Positions 44,906 through 54,963 of a stretch of DNA of 64,000 nt are shown piece after piece. Source of the DNA: Geobacillus proteiniphilus (lineage in GTDB: Bacteria > Bacillota > Bacilli > Bacillales > Anoxybacillaceae). Positions within the stretch are counted from its first letter, which is position 1; every line of letters begins with the position of its first letter. The stretch covers positions 1 to 64,000 of the forward strand of contig NZ_MQMG01000006.1 in NCBI RefSeq assembly GCF_001908025.1, read 5' to 3'. A program made the position numbers and the translations under genes. The notes beneath the pieces are model-generated. The model saw only the letters and a list, made by a program, of their open reading frames with translations, was not told the origin of the DNA and made no database searches.

Positions 44906-46294
44906 TTACACACTCAGCCACAACTTCGCCACCGCTTCCACATGCGCCGTGTGCGGAAACATGTCCACCGGTTGGATGTAATCGACGCGGTATTGTGCGG
45001 CCAAGGCATCGAGATCGCGGGCGAGGCTGGACGGGTTGCATGAGACGTAGACGACCGTTTTCGGGCGGACGCGGAGAATCGTTTCAAGCAGCGCCCGGTC
45101 GCAGCCGACGCGGGGCGGGTCGACGATGATGACGTCCGGCTTCCAGCCTTCTTTCACCCATTTTGGCAGCCAATATTCGGCTTTGCCGACGACATAGTGC
45201 GTGTTGGTGAAACCATGCTTTTTGGCGTTGTTTTGTGCGTCTTCGATCGCTTCCGGAATCGTGTCCATGCCGCGCACTTCTTTGGCATCGCGAGCAAGCC
45301 ACAAACCGATCGTGCCGACGCCGCAGTAAGCGTCAACGATCCGCTCCGTTCCGGTGAGGGCGGCCGCTTTTTTCACTTCGTCGTACAATTTCACCGTCTG
45401 CAACGGGTTGAGCTGGAAAAAGGCGCGCGCCGACAGTTCAAACGACAAATCGCCGAGCGTTTCTTGAATGTATTCGTCGCCGGCGAGCACTTCTGTCTCG
45501 TCGCCGAAAATGAGCGATGTTTTTTCGCCATTGATGTTTTGCACGATCGATTTCACTTCTGGAAGACGGCGGCGGATTTCCTCGATCAACAGCTCTTTGC
45601 GCGGAATGTCTTTTGTCGCCGTCACAAGCACAAGCTGAATGTCGCCCGTATGGAAGCCGGCGCGGACGACGATCGTCCGCACGACGCCCGTTCTTGTCCG
45701 CTCGTTGTAAATCGGGATGCGCAAGTCTTGCAAAATCGTTTTCACGATGTTCGTGACGCGCGTCGTTTGCGGATGCTGGATGCGGCATTCCGATAAATCG
45801 ATGAGCCGGTGGGAGTTGATGCCGTACAGCCCGGCGAGCACCTTCCCTTCCTTCATTCCAACTTGAAACTGGCTTTTGTTTCGGTAATGCCACGGGTTGT
45901 CCATGCCGATCGTCGGGCGGATGTCAAGCTTGTCGACATCGAGGCGCCGAGCATGGCGGCGGAGCGCCTGGATGACAATGTCGCGCTTCGCCTCGAGCTG
46001 CGCCTCGTACGCCAAGTGCTGCAACTGGCAGCCGCCGCACTGGTCATAGAGCGGGCATGGCGGCTTGATGCGGTTTGGCGAGCGCTTGCGGATCCGTTTG
46101 ATTTTCGCCTCGGCGTAGGTTGGGTGGATGTCCGTCGCCTCAACGATGACTTCTTCACCCGGCAAGGCGCCGGGGACGAAGACGACTTGTTTTTGGAAAT
46201 AACCGACCCCTTCGCCGTTAATGCCGATCCGTTGAATCGTCACGGGAAATTGCTTGCCTTTTTTGATTTTGATGTTCGTTTGTTGCTTTGCCAT
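44906..46294 (-). CDS. 23S rRNA (uracil-C5)-methyltransferase, TrmA/RlmD family
   Basis: 462 residues from ATG 46294 after GAGAGGG. N-terminal TRAM domain ([17 protein letters not shown]), then a 4Fe-4S site with Cys in [19 protein letters not shown] near 85. SAM-binding domain with [28 protein letters not shown] and the nucleophilic Cys in [15 protein letters not shown] near 415. B. subtilis has two paralogues, RlmCD (YefA) and YfjO; the neighbour glycosylase and pdaA point to YfjO. Which uridine it modifies is therefore uncertain. Confidence 0.9.
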   Translation of the reverse strand: MAKQQTNIKIKKGKQFPVTIQRIGINGEGVGYFQKQVVFVPGALPGEEVIVEATDIHPTYAEAKIKRIRKRSPNRIKPPCPLYDQCGGCQLQHLAYEAQLEAKRDIVIQALRRHARRLDVDKLDIRPTIGMDNPWHYRNKSQFQVGMKEGKVLAGLYGINSHRLIDLSECRIQHPQTTRVTNIVKTILQDLRIPIYNERTRTGVVRTIVVRAGFHTGDIQLVLVTATKDIPRKELLIEEIRRRLPEVKSIVQNINGEKTSLIFGDETEVLAGDEYIQETLGDLSFELSARAFFQLNPLQTVKLYDEVKKAAALTGTERIVDAYCGVGTIGLWLARDAKEVRGMDTIPEAIEDAQNNAKKHGFTNTHYVVGKAEYWLPKWVKEGWKPDVIIVDPPRVGCDRALLETILRVRPKTVVYVSCNPSSLARDLDALAAQYRVDYIQPVDMFPHTAHVEAVAKLWLSV

Positions 46295-46305
46295 ATCAGT
46301 CCCTC

Positions 46306-47190
46306 TCATTCAATGCTTCGCCATAAATAAAGCGCCGCATAGCTGGCGTACGGCTTCCACCGCTCGCTAAGCGCCGCCATCTCTTTTGTGGTCGGCCGCT
46401 TCGGAAGCCCGAACCATTTTTCGACCGCCCGCTGCAAGCCGATATCCGCCGGCGGGAAGACGTTTGGGCGGCCGAGGCCGAAGAGGAGGAAATTTTGCAC
46501 CGTCCACGGACCAATGCCGCGCACGGCGGTCAGCCTCTCCATCACCTCGCCATCTTCCATCTGCCCGAGTTCGTCAAGCCGCAGCTCCCCCTCGGCAATG
46601 AGGCGCGACACATCGACGATATATTCGGCTTTCCGCCCGCTCAGCTGCAAGGCGCGCAAGTCATCGTACGAACGGGCGGCCACCTCTTCCGGGCGCGGGT
46701 AAAACCAAACGCCGTCCCGCTCCTCACCGAACGTTTTCACAAACCGTTCCGTCAGCCGATAGCCGACTTTTAAATGCAGCTGCTGGTGGATCAAACATTT
46801 CATTAGGCAAAAATACAAGTCAAAATCGAGCACAAGCGGCAGCCCCTCATACTCGGCAAACAGCGGCGCCAGCTCGGTCGCGCGAAAATGATCATACACC
46901 GGAGCGAGCGGCGTCCGCCATTGAAATAAATGAGAGACGCGCTCGATGATGTCTTCCTGCCGCTCCGGATGCGGTGCGGAGACGACAAAGCGAGGATCAT
47001 CTTTTGTGCCGATGCTTTCAATCACGACCGGCACCTTTAAACCATCGAGATGAAGCGGCACGGTGATGCGCCGCTGCTTCAAATCAACTGACAGGAGCGG
47101 ATCCAGCGCAAGCCGTTCAAGCGCGTGGGCGAAATCATACGGCGCCGGCACGGTGATCGTTCGTTTCCACATCGTTCTCACCTTTCTCAT
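46306..47190 (-). CDS. DNA-3-methyladenine glycosylase II-type (YfjP-like)
   Basis: 294 residues. N-terminal AlkA-like domain, then the helix-hairpin-helix DNA glycosylase core: [17 protein letters not shown] near 125 and [22 protein letters not shown] (in part: [13 protein letters not shown]) near 210 with the catalytic Asp in [13 protein letters not shown]. It removes alkylated bases. The stop is only 12 bases before the start region of the methyltransferase gene, so the two are co-transcribed, as yfjP-yfjO in B. subtilis. Confidence 0.9.
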   Translation of the reverse strand: MRKVRTMWKRTITVPAPYDFAHALERLALDPLLSVDLKQRRITVPLHLDGLKVPVVIESIGTKDDPRFVVSAPHPERQEDIIERVSHLFQWRTPLAPVYDHFRATELAPLFAEYEGLPLVLDFDLYFCLMKCLIHQQLHLKVGYRLTERFVKTFGEERDGVWFYPRPEEVAARSYDDLRALQLSGRKAEYIVDVSRLIAEGELRLDELGQMEDGEVMERLTAVRGIGPWTVQNFLLFGLGRPNVFPPADIGLQRAVEKWFGLPKRPTTKEMAALSERWKPYASYAALYLWRSIE

Positions 47191-47350
47191 TTGTCCGTGC
47201 CCCTATTATAACGAAAAACGCCCCGTCGAACCAACTTGTTGGCAGGACGAGGCAGCGGCATATGGTTCGGTTGACAGAACGAGGCGGGTTTTCGAATGGT
47301 CCAACACACAACGTTTCGTACCGCTTTTGTGCTCAAGTGATGAAAGCGGC

Positions 47351-48142
47351 TTATGGGCGAAACAGCCACGGATGAAGGCCGGTCTTTTTAGCCATAAGGT
47401 CATCAAGGCTGGCGAACGTGTACCCTTGTTTGCGTAAATCGTCGATCACTTTCGGCAGCGCTTCGGCATTGTCTTTGGACACGGAATGCAACAGCAAAAT
47501 CGCCCCCGGATGGATTTGTTTCATGATTTGGTCGTAAGCATATTGCCAGCCGCGCTGGCGGTCGGTTTGCCAGTCGACGAACGCAAGCGACCAAAAGACG
47601 TGATAATAGCCAAGGTCGCGGGCGAGAGATAACGTCCGTTCGCTGAAAATGCCGCGCGGCGGGCGAAGGTACATCATTCCTTTTTGTCCAGTCAGCTCTT
47701 TTGTCTTTTCCCTTACCTTTTCCAGCTCTTCCCGCAGCCGTTCATCGCTCACCACCGTCAAATCGGGATGGTGCCATGAATGGTTGCCGATGATGTGCCC
47801 TTCCGCTGCCATCCGCTTGACTAAATCGGGGGCCGTTTGCAAATAATGACCAGTGACAAAAAAGGCGGCTGGCACATGTTTTTCCTTTAACACGTCCAAA
47901 ATTTGCGCCGTATAGCCGTTTTCATACCCGTTGTCAAATGTTAAATAGATCGTTTTTTTACTCGTGTCGCCTAAATAAAAGGCGTCATATTTGGCGAGCA
48001 GCTCATCGAGCTTTTTTCCCGCCGATGGGGGTTCGTGATTTTCGCTTCGCTTAAATCCCCAATGGATCGGCGCATTGCTTATGGCAAAAGCAGGGGCGGG
48101 AAAAAGCGCGAGCGCTAAAACGAGAGAAATGAGCCATCTCAT
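47351..48142 (-). CDS. pdaA: Peptidoglycan N-acetylmuramic acid deacetylase PdaA
   Basis: 263 residues from ATG 48142, eight bases after AAGGAGG, the length of B. subtilis PdaA. Signal peptide LISLVLALALFPAPAFA. NodB domain: TFDNGYENGYTAQIL (metal Asp), GNHSWHHPDLT (His pair), YLRPPRGIFS and LLLHSVSKDNAEALP. It removes the acetyl group from MurNAc so muramic delta-lactam can form in the spore cortex, needed for germination. It is expected to be made in the forespore and act outside the inner membrane. Confidence 0.94.
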   Translation of the reverse strand: MRWLISLVLALALFPAPAFAISNAPIHWGFKRSENHEPPSAGKKLDELLAKYDAFYLGDTSKKTIYLTFDNGYENGYTAQILDVLKEKHVPAAFFVTGHYLQTAPDLVKRMAAEGHIIGNHSWHHPDLTVVSDERLREELEKVREKTKELTGQKGMMYLRPPRGIFSERTLSLARDLGYYHVFWSLAFVDWQTDRQRGWQYAYDQIMKQIHPGAILLLHSVSKDNAEALPKVIDDLRKQGYTFASLDDLMAKKTGLHPWLFRP

Positions 48143-48223
48143 GCCTAGTTCCTCCTTAGCCGCCATCTTTTCCTCTTTCTTATTGTTTTCACCCCTGACC
48201 GCTTTACGCGCGCCATTTTTTGC

Positions 48224-48256
48224 AAAAAAAAGCCCCAAAAGCGAGCGCTTTGGGGA
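48224..48256 (-). terminator. Terminator of fumA
   Basis: Minus strand CCCCAAAGCG and CGCTTTTGGGG stem followed by eight T residues. Confidence 0.85.
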
Positions 48257-48322
48257 CAGAGAAGAAAACGGGATCAGCTTGTGAATACCAATAGCCATGT
48301 GCTTGAAATTCAGCTCTCCCTC

Positions 48323-49870
48323 TTACTTGAACACCGGCTCTTTGAACTGGGCCAGCTTTTCAAGCGACGATTTTTCCACATCTTCATGCAAGCTGTTGCC
48401 GTGCGAATCCATCGTGACAACAGCAGTGAAGTTTTCGACGCGCAAATGCCACATCGCTTCGGGGATGCCAAACTCCAGCAAATCAACGCCTTCCACGGAT
48501 TTGATGCAATCGGCGTAATATTGCGCTGCGCCGCCGATGGCGTTTAGGTACACGCCGCCGTGTTCTTTTAACGCTTGCAGCGTCTTCGCGCCCATGCCGC
48601 CTTTGCCGATGACAGCACGGACGCCGAATTTTTTCATGATGTCGCCTTGGTACGGCTCTTCACGGATGCTTGTCGTCGGGCCGGCTGCTTTGGCGTGCCA
48701 GCGGCCTTCTTCATCTTTTAACATGACCGGACCGCAATGATAAATGATTTGCCCGTTCAAGTCGACCGGCGCGTCATGGTCCATCAAATATTTATGAATG
48801 GCATCGCGGCCGGTGTAAATGACGCCGCTGATGCGGACGACGTCGCCGACGCGAAGCTGGCGCACTTGTTCTTCCGACAGCGGCGGAACAAGGTCGATGA
48901 CGCGTGTGTCGCCTTGTTCAAGCGCCGCGGCTGCTTCCGCTTTTTCCAACTCTTTTGCAAAATCGACGTCTTCGCCGTCTTGGTACAGCCATTCGATGAT
49001 CTCACCAGTCGCCGGATCGATTTTCACGCCCATGCGCCGGAACGCCCAGCAGTTGTAGGCGACCGAAACGAAGAAGCTCGCCGGGATGCGGTGCATAACG
49101 CCGATTTTACAGCCAAGCAGCGTCGATTCGCCGCCAAACCCCATCGTGCCGATGCCAAGTTTGTTGGCGTTTTCCATAATGTATTCTTCGAGTTGGCGCA
49201 ATTCTTCAATCGGATTGACATCATCGACCGGACGGAACAGCTGCTCTTTCGCCAACTCATAGCCAGACGAGCGGTCGCCGCCGATGCCGACGCCGATAAA
49301 GCCGGCGCTGCACCCTTGCCCTTGCGCTTGGTACACCGCGTGCAAAATGCATTTGCGGATGCCGTCCAAATCGCGGCCGGCGCGGCCGAGCCCTTCGAGT
49401 TCGCACGGCAGGCTGTACTGAATGTTTTTGTTTTCACAGCCGCCGCCTTTTAAAATGAGGCGAACGTCAATGTAATCGTTTTCCCATTGTTCAAATTTGA
49501 TGACCGGCACACCTTCTCCCAAGTTGTCGCCGCTGTTTTTGCCGGTGAGCGAATCGACCGAGTTCGGGCGCAGTTTGCCGTTTTTCGTCGCTTCGGCAAT
49601 GGCGGCCCGAATCGCTTTTTTCATTTCGATTTGGTTGACGCCGACCGGCACTTTGATTTTAAACGTCGGCAAGCCGGTGTCTTGGCAAATGGGAGACACG
49701 TTTTCATCCGCCATCTGAATGTTCTCGACGATCGTATTGAGCGCCATGGCCGCCCGCGTGCCAGCGTTTTCGCGCACTTTCGCCCGAGCGATCGCTCGAC
49801 GGACATCCTTTGGCAGCTTCGTAGATGTTTCCACAATCAAGTCATACATGCTTTGCTGGAATTTTTCCAT
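48323..49870 (-). CDS. fumA: Fumarate hydratase class I
   Basis: 515 residues, single-chain iron-sulfur type. The N-terminal alpha part carries SPICQDTGLPTFKI and CSAGFIGVGIGGDR with cluster cysteines, and FGGESTLLGCKIGVMHR. The C-terminal beta part has PTTSIREEPYQGD-like and GKGGMGAKTLQALKEHGGVY motifs. It interconverts fumarate and malate in the citric acid cycle and is oxygen-sensitive. It differs from the class II FumC usual in B. subtilis. The start ATG 49870 follows AAGGGG with a long spacing. Confidence 0.93.
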   Translation of the reverse strand: MEKFQQSMYDLIVETSTKLPKDVRRAIARAKVRENAGTRAAMALNTIVENIQMADENVSPICQDTGLPTFKIKVPVGVNQIEMKKAIRAAIAEATKNGKLRPNSVDSLTGKNSGDNLGEGVPVIKFEQWENDYIDVRLILKGGGCENKNIQYSLPCELEGLGRAGRDLDGIRKCILHAVYQAQGQGCSAGFIGVGIGGDRSSGYELAKEQLFRPVDDVNPIEELRQLEEYIMENANKLGIGTMGFGGESTLLGCKIGVMHRIPASFFVSVAYNCWAFRRMGVKIDPATGEIIEWLYQDGEDVDFAKELEKAEAAAALEQGDTRVIDLVPPLSEEQVRQLRVGDVVRISGVIYTGRDAIHKYLMDHDAPVDLNGQIIYHCGPVMLKDEEGRWHAKAAGPTTSIREEPYQGDIMKKFGVRAVIGKGGMGAKTLQALKEHGGVYLNAIGGAAQYYADCIKSVEGVDLLEFGIPEAMWHLRVENFTAVVTMDSHGNSLHEDVEKSSLEKLAQFKEPVFK

Positions 49871-50100
49871 TTGTGCAAACGCCCCTTCCCCTGTTTATCG
49901 TCCAGATGCGGTTGTCCCATCTTTTTCTATTATACTCCGTTTTCCAGCGTTGTGTAAAAAATCTTTCTTTTTGACCTCATCATGGTTTTATTCTCATCAT
50001 ACGAATAGGGTAGATGCAAAGCAGCTAAAACGATTGACAAGCGTTGCTAAGGCGGCTAATAATGAACCATAGGACTTTGTCATGGAGAGAGGAGAAAGCG

Positions 50101-51225
50101 ATGCGTTCATCCACCATGCCAGCCATTACGCCGGCGTATGACCCTTGGGAAGCGTACGTCGATATTGAAGAATATGGAAAACTACAACTAACGAATATTG
50201 AGTTTACCACAACGACGCTTTGCAATATGCGCTGCGAGCATTGTGCTGTTGGCTATACGTTGACAATGAAAGATCCCGAGGCGCTGCCGCTTGACATGTT
50301 GCTCCGCCGGCTCGAGGAAATTCCGCATTTGCGGTCATTAAGCATCACCGGCGGCGAGCCGATGCTGTCATTAAAATCCGTCGAACAATACGTCGTTCCC
50401 CTTCTCCGCTACGCGCACGAGCGCGGGGTGCGGACGCAGCTTAATTCGAACTTGACGTTGGATTTGTCTCGCTATGAACCAGTCATTCCGTATTTGGATG
50501 TGCTCCATATCTCGCACAACTGGGGGACGGTCGACGACTTTGTCGAAGGTGGTTTTGCCATGATGGAGCGGAAGCCGACGCGCACCCAACGCGAGAAATA
50601 CTTCCAGCGCATGCTTGACAATGCAAAAGCGCTGGCAAATGCCGGCGTGATGGTATCCGCGGAAACGATGTTAAACAAACGGACCGTCCGCCATTTGGAA
50701 ACAATCCACCGCCAAGTTGTCGAGGAAATGGGCTGCCGGCGCCATGAAATCCATCCGATGTATCCGAGCGATTTTGCCAGCGCTTTAGAGACATTGAGCT
50801 TGGACGAATTGCGCGAAGCGATTCACCATTTGCTTGACATTCGCGACGAAAACGTCTGGATGCTGTTTGGCACGCTGCCGTTTTACCCGTGCAGCGACAA
50901 CGAAGAAGATGTGCGCCTATTGAAGCGGCTGTATGAAAGCAAAAACGTCACCGTGCGCAACGATCCGGACGGACGTTCACGGCTCAATGTCAATATTTTC
51001 ACCGGCGATGTCATCGTCACCGATTTCGGTGATGAACCGCCGCTTGGCAACATCATTCACGATTCGCTGCCAGACGTGTATGACAAATGGCGGCGCTCAA
51101 AGCTTGCTAGGGAGCTTCTTTGCCACTGCCCGTCGGCACGCTGCCTCGGACCGAACGTCCTTGTGAAGCAGACGTATTACCGCGGCGTCGATTTTACGAA
51201 GCGGTCCGCGCGCATTGGCCGATAA
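50101..51225 (+). CDS. yfkAB: Radical SAM protein YfkAB
   Basis: 374 residues from ATG 50101 after GAGAGGAG; the frame is open for 19 more codons without support. Radical SAM cluster CNMRCEHC (CxxxCxxC) near residue 38, SAM-contact GGEP near 80. A C-terminal pair of Cys in LCHCPSARCLG near 350 forms the CxCx4C motif for which the family (TIGR04478) is named. In B. subtilis it is split or fused as yfkA/yfkB. Substrate unknown. It ends in a shared terminator with yfkD. Confidence 0.92.
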   Translation: MRSSTMPAITPAYDPWEAYVDIEEYGKLQLTNIEFTTTTLCNMRCEHCAVGYTLTMKDPEALPLDMLLRRLEEIPHLRSLSITGGEPMLSLKSVEQYVVPLLRYAHERGVRTQLNSNLTLDLSRYEPVIPYLDVLHISHNWGTVDDFVEGGFAMMERKPTRTQREKYFQRMLDNAKALANAGVMVSAETMLNKRTVRHLETIHRQVVEEMGCRRHEIHPMYPSDFASALETLSLDELREAIHHLLDIRDENVWMLFGTLPFYPCSDNEEDVRLLKRLYESKNVTVRNDPDGRSRLNVNIFTGDVIVTDFGDEPPLGNIIHDSLPDVYDKWRRSKLARELLCHCPSARCLGPNVLVKQTYYRGVDFTKRSARIGR

Positions 51226-51257
51226 AAAACGTCAAGGAGCTTTTCCTTGACGTTTTA
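51224..51257. terminator. Bidirectional terminator between yfkAB and yfkD
   Basis: AAAACGTCAAGGA and TCCTTGACGTTTT, perfect 13-bp stem with a five-base loop, A- and T-flanked. Confidence 0.92.
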
Positions 51258-52052
51258 TCTTGGCTGTTCACTCACCACATACGACATGTACAGGCGATCC
51301 TGCACCGGAATCCACGCCCCAACCCCTCTTGTCGTCACGTTTTTGACGACAATTTTCTTTTTGTTTCCTTTGAGCACGACGTACACTTCCCCGTATGTTA
51401 CTTTCCCTTTTTCATTCACCGCCGGAGCGTACGCGTACAAATAACCTATTTTTTTCGCCGGTACGTTGTACGGTTGGTCTTTTTTCGTGCCAAGGCCGAC
51501 GACCGTGCTGAAAGAGAGCGGCAAGTTCGTCTTTTCCATCGCTTTGTTTAACATCATCCGCTTAACCGCGTCTTCATTCGGCACTTTCACCGTCAACCCG
51601 CCGCGGACGTATTTTTGCATTTCTTGTTTATAGTACAACTTTTGCGCCGTATCGCCGCCGCGGTTATCAAGGAAATTCGTGTTGACCTTTTGATATTCCC
51701 AGTTCGTCGACGTTTCGATCGACTGATAATTGAGCGGCCATTGGCCTAAATAAATCGTCGCCCTGAAGCCAACGGCCCATGGCGTGTCGGTCGCCGAAGA
51801 TTCATTAAAGAGATGGATCAATTCGGGATTCTCAATTTTCACATTCGCCGATCTTAACAGCTGTTTTGTAAACGAGCTTGGTTCCAAATGCGGCAAATCT
51901 TGCGTCGGGTTCGGATACGTATTTTCTTTCGATATATCAATCACCGCACCGGGCGCCGGTTTGCCGGCAGCCGCCAGCGCCGAAAACGCCGCCGCATAAA
52001 GAAGAAGCACGCTCACGAACAGCGAAACAGCCCACTTTTTCATCGTCTTCAC
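51255..52052 (-). CDS. yfkD: YfkD family secreted protein
   Basis: 265 residues, one fewer or more than B. subtilis YfkD. N-terminal signal peptide KKWAVSLFVSVLLLYAAAFSA with cleavage likely after ALAAAG. The mature part has DISKENTYPNPTQDLPHLEPS and a C-terminal domain YLYAYAPAVNEKGKVTYGE. The family is found in spore formers; function unknown. Confidence 0.88.
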   Translation of the reverse strand: MKTMKKWAVSLFVSVLLLYAAAFSALAAAGKPAPGAVIDISKENTYPNPTQDLPHLEPSSFTKQLLRSANVKIENPELIHLFNESSATDTPWAVGFRATIYLGQWPLNYQSIETSTNWEYQKVNTNFLDNRGGDTAQKLYYKQEMQKYVRGGLTVKVPNEDAVKRMMLNKAMEKTNLPLSFSTVVGLGTKKDQPYNVPAKKIGYLYAYAPAVNEKGKVTYGEVYVVLKGNKKKIVVKNVTTRGVGAWIPVQDRLYMSYVVSEQPR

Positions 52053-52154
52053 TCCTTTCTTCCCACGTTATTCACTGTTAGTTTCTTTCAAAATGCGCCG
52101 TTTATCCGCGGCGGCGAAAATTTTCCCCGTTTGGCGCTCCATTTCCCGCGCCCG

Positions 52155-52192
52155 CAAAAAAAAAAGCACCCGGACGGCGAACGCCCGGATGC
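52155..52192 (-). terminator. Terminator of chaA
   Basis: Minus strand GCATCCGGGCG and CGTCCGGGTGC stem with a TTCG-type loop, then a run of ten T residues. Confidence 0.88.
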
Positions 52193-52198
52193 AGTCAC

Positions 52199-53251
52199 TT
52201 ACAGCAAGTAAAAACCGATGCCCATGATCGTATAGGCAGCGAGCAACGTCGCCCCTTCAAACCAGTTCGTATCACCATCATTTGACAGCACGATCATCAA
52301 AAGCACGGAAGCAGCCATCGCCACCAGCTCAGGAAGTGAAAAGACAAGCGGCATTTTTTCCGGAAACAAAAGCGAAACGAGCACAAGCACCGGCGCAACG
52401 AACATGGCGATTTGCAATGTCGAGCCGACGGCAATTTCCACCGCGACATTCATTTTGTTTTTGTACGCCATAATAACCGCGGAAGCGTGCTCCGCCGCAT
52501 TGCCGACGATGGCCACGATGATGATCCCGATAAACAGCTCGCTCCAGCCGAATGACTCGGCGACCGTTTCAAACGTGTGAACGAGCCGTTCCGATAAATA
52601 GGCGACCGCAACCGTCGCCAGCGCCAAAATGGCGGTCGCTTTCCCTTTGCCCCATTCGGGCTCTTCATCTTCTTCCACTTCTTCTGATTTATGCTGATAT
52701 ACGCCGCGATGGGTGACAAGCCGGAAATAAAGGGCGGCGGCGTAAAGCAAGATCATGATGATCGAAATGCCAACGCTCAACGCAACTTGTTCGCTGTGAT
52801 TCATATGCATGGTAAACACTTCCGGAATGACAAAGGCGATGAAGATGGCAAAAGTCAGCAGCCCGGCATTATGACGAGCATCATAAATGTTGAATTCTTG
52901 CCGCTTATATTTTAGTCCGCCGACAAAAAACGATAGCCCAGCCACCAAAAGCAAGTTCCCGAGCACCGAACCGGTTAAGGAAGCGAGCACGACGTCAACG
53001 AGTCCAGCCTGCAAGGCAAAAATGGAAATGATCAGCTCGACCGCGTTGCCAAACGTCGCGTTCAACAGCCCGCCAATGCGCGGTCCGGCGACGATCGCCA
53101 AGCTTTCCGTCGCTCGCCCCATATAGCTGGCGAGCGCAATGATCGTCAAACAGTACAGCACAAACATCAAGACAGTCGGCCAATGAAGAAACCCGCCGAT
53201 GACCGACACCGGCACGCCGATCCATGTCATCCAAGCAAACACCTTGTTCAT
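52199..53251 (-). CDS. chaA: Ca2+/H+ antiporter (ChaA/YfkE, CaCA family)
   Basis: 350 residues from ATG 53251 after GGTGG; 11 membrane segments. Both alpha repeats are visible: GLLNATFGNAVELIISIFAL near 68 and IVAIVGNAAEHASAVIMAYK near 260, with the Glu residues that carry Ca2+. An acidic loop EEVEEDEEPEWGKGK lies between the halves. It exports calcium with proton entry; B. subtilis YfkE has 351 residues. Confidence 0.93.
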   Translation of the reverse strand: MNKVFAWMTWIGVPVSVIGGFLHWPTVLMFVLYCLTIIALASYMGRATESLAIVAGPRIGGLLNATFGNAVELIISIFALQAGLVDVVLASLTGSVLGNLLLVAGLSFFVGGLKYKRQEFNIYDARHNAGLLTFAIFIAFVIPEVFTMHMNHSEQVALSVGISIIMILLYAAALYFRLVTHRGVYQHKSEEVEEDEEPEWGKGKATAILALATVAVAYLSERLVHTFETVAESFGWSELFIGIIIVAIVGNAAEHASAVIMAYKNKMNVAVEIAVGSTLQIAMFVAPVLVLVSLLFPEKMPLVFSLPELVAMAASVLLMIVLSNDGDTNWFEGATLLAAYTIMGIGFYLL

Positions 53252-53397
53252 TTCTCTTCCACCTTTCCTCTTGATTGTTTTCGTTGCATTGACCGCCGTT
53301 TCTATGTACGATGGATAAGGGCATTCATTCGCCCTGGGAAACATCCGGCCTCGCTTGTTTGATCGGCCGGCGATTTCAACTGAAATGGGGATGCACG

Positions 53398-54531
53398 ATG
53401 CGTTTTGCCATCTTAACCGGGATTGTCGCCGTCTCTGGTCTGTCGCAAGGGATGTTGCTGCCGCTTTTGGCGATGCTTCTTGATGAAAACGGCGTCTCTT
53501 CGTCCGTTAACGGGGCGCACGCCGCCGCCCTGTATATCGGCGTCTTGGCCATTTCGCCATTTTTGGAACGGCCGCTGAGACGCTATGGCTATCGGCTCCT
53601 CATTCTCCTTGGTGGTTTCATTGTAATATGTTCGCTTATTCTTTTTCCACTTTTTCCTTCACTTTTCTTTTGGCTTGTTCTTCGCTTTGCCATCGGCATC
53701 GGCGATCATATGCTTCATTTTGCGACACAAACGTGGATTACTGACTTTTCGCCGCCGGCTGAGCGCGGACGGCGATTGTCGCTGTATGGATGGGCGTTCG
53801 GCCTCGGCTTCACCATCGGCCCGCTGTTAGCTTCACTCGCTTCGGTCGAGAAGGCGCTTCCGTTTTATTTAGCCGCTCTCCTTAGTTTCGCCGGTTGGAT
53901 CGGCGTCTTTTGGCTGCCGAACGAAAAACCAAAGCCGCTTGAACGTTCTTCGTCGACGGCCGGTCGGTTTATTGGCGCTTGGAAACAGGCGTGGCCAGCG
54001 CTTTTGTTGCCGTTTACCTACGGTTTTTTGGAAGCGGCCGTTCATTCCATCTTTCCGTTGTACGCCTTGCGCGAGGGGATGAGCGCAGAACAAATCGCCT
54101 TCATTTTGCCTTGTTTCTCATTCGGCGGCATCATCTTTCAGCTTCCGCTCGGAGCGCTCAGCGATCGGTTCGGGCGGCGCGAGATCATCACCGGTGCACT
54201 CTTGGCCGGCGCCGGTTGTTTTTTGATTGCCCTCACTGTCGGTGCGTCCACGGTTGGGTTGGCTGCCTGTTTGTTCACCGCTGGCATGTTTACCGGCTCG
54301 CTCTTCTCGCTCGGCATCGCCTATATGACCGACCTGTTGCCGAAAGAGCTGCTTCCCGCCGGCAATCTGTTGTGCGGGATGCTATACAGTCTCGGCAGCA
54401 TGACAGGCCCGCCGCTTTCCGGCAGCGTGGTTGATCTCTCTGCTCACGCCTTTTTCCTTGCGGTCAGCGCTGTCCTCCTCGTTCCGGCCATTTGCCTCGT
54501 CAGCCGCCGGGAACAGGAAACAGCAGCTTGA
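53398..54531 (+). CDS. yfkF: MFS transporter (YfkF-like)
   Basis: 377 residues from ATG 53398 (weak GGGG ribosome site); the frame is open back to 53311 but the family begins here. Twelve membrane segments. Motif A is present as GALSDRFGRREIITGALL in the second half and in a weak form in the first. It resembles multidrug-type exporters. The substrate is unknown. Divergent from chaA as in B. subtilis yfkE-yfkF. Confidence 0.85.
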   Translation: MRFAILTGIVAVSGLSQGMLLPLLAMLLDENGVSSSVNGAHAAALYIGVLAISPFLERPLRRYGYRLLILLGGFIVICSLILFPLFPSLFFWLVLRFAIGIGDHMLHFATQTWITDFSPPAERGRRLSLYGWAFGLGFTIGPLLASLASVEKALPFYLAALLSFAGWIGVFWLPNEKPKPLERSSSTAGRFIGAWKQAWPALLLPFTYGFLEAAVHSIFPLYALREGMSAEQIAFILPCFSFGGIIFQLPLGALSDRFGRREIITGALLAGAGCFLIALTVGASTVGLAACLFTAGMFTGSLFSLGIAYMTDLLPKELLPAGNLLCGMLYSLGSMTGPPLSGSVVDLSAHAFFLAVSAVLLVPAICLVSRREQETAA

Positions 54532-54574
54532 CCGTTTTCTTGTTTTTTATTTTTTATTTTTTTCAAAAAAATCG

Positions 54575-54604
54575 TTGACCATTTTGTTCTTTCTGTTATA
54601 TAAT
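54575..54604 (+). promoter_or_regulatory. Promoter of the BH0509-family gene
   Basis: TTGACC (54575-54580), 18-base spacer, TATAAT (54599-54604). Confidence 0.68.
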
Positions 54605-54624
54605 AAGATCAAGATATCAAGTTT

Positions 54625-54638
54625 CTGTTTTAAAACAG
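54625..54638. promoter_or_regulatory. 14-bp palindrome between promoter and small gene
   Basis: CTGTTTTAAAACAG, perfect, about 20 bases past the -10 and 19 before the start codon. Its place just after the expected transcription start suits a repressor site. No known regulator consensus was recognised. Confidence 0.5.
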
Positions 54639-54656
54639 TATAAAGGAGTGGCGATC

Positions 54657-54803
54657 ATGAGCAGAACGGAACGGAAAAATATGATTGAGTTTATCGAAAA
54701 AGTGCGGGGATTGTCGCGCGAGGAACTCGCCTATATGACCGATGCAGAAATTGAATACATTTATGAGCGCTATTACCACCATCACGAAGAAATCGTTGAA
54801 TAA
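54657..54803 (+). CDS. BH0509 family small protein
   Basis: 48 residues from ATG 54657, after AAAGGAG; missed by length cut-offs. Sequence SRTERKNMIEFIEKVRGLS followed by REELAYMTDAEIEYIYERYY and an acidic tail. The pattern RKNMIEFIE...EIEYIYE fits the BH0509 family of Bacillales, function unknown. Good promoter and terminator show it is a separate transcript. Confidence 0.82.
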   Translation: MSRTERKNMIEFIEKVRGLSREELAYMTDAEIEYIYERYYHHHEEIVE

Positions 54804-54841
54804 AGCGGCGGCGGCTCGATGTGCCTGCGTTTGCATGAAAG

Positions 54842-54874
54842 AAGGTGTCCCCAAAGGGGAGGGACACCTTTTTT
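54842..54874 (+). terminator. Terminator of the BH0509-family gene
   Basis: AAGGTGTCCC pairs with GGGACACCTT, followed by TTTTTT. Confidence 0.9.
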
Positions 54875-54963
54875 GATTGCCGTATATACGCATTAAAACA
54901 ACTGCCGGAACACGATATGTTGTGCTATGTTGAACGAAGAACCACCTTTTGAGACAGTTTCTT

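Noticed and set aside
48737-49453. 238-codon frame opposite fumA
   Set aside because: Antisense of a complete class I fumarase; Ala/Asp/Phe-rich shadow composition.
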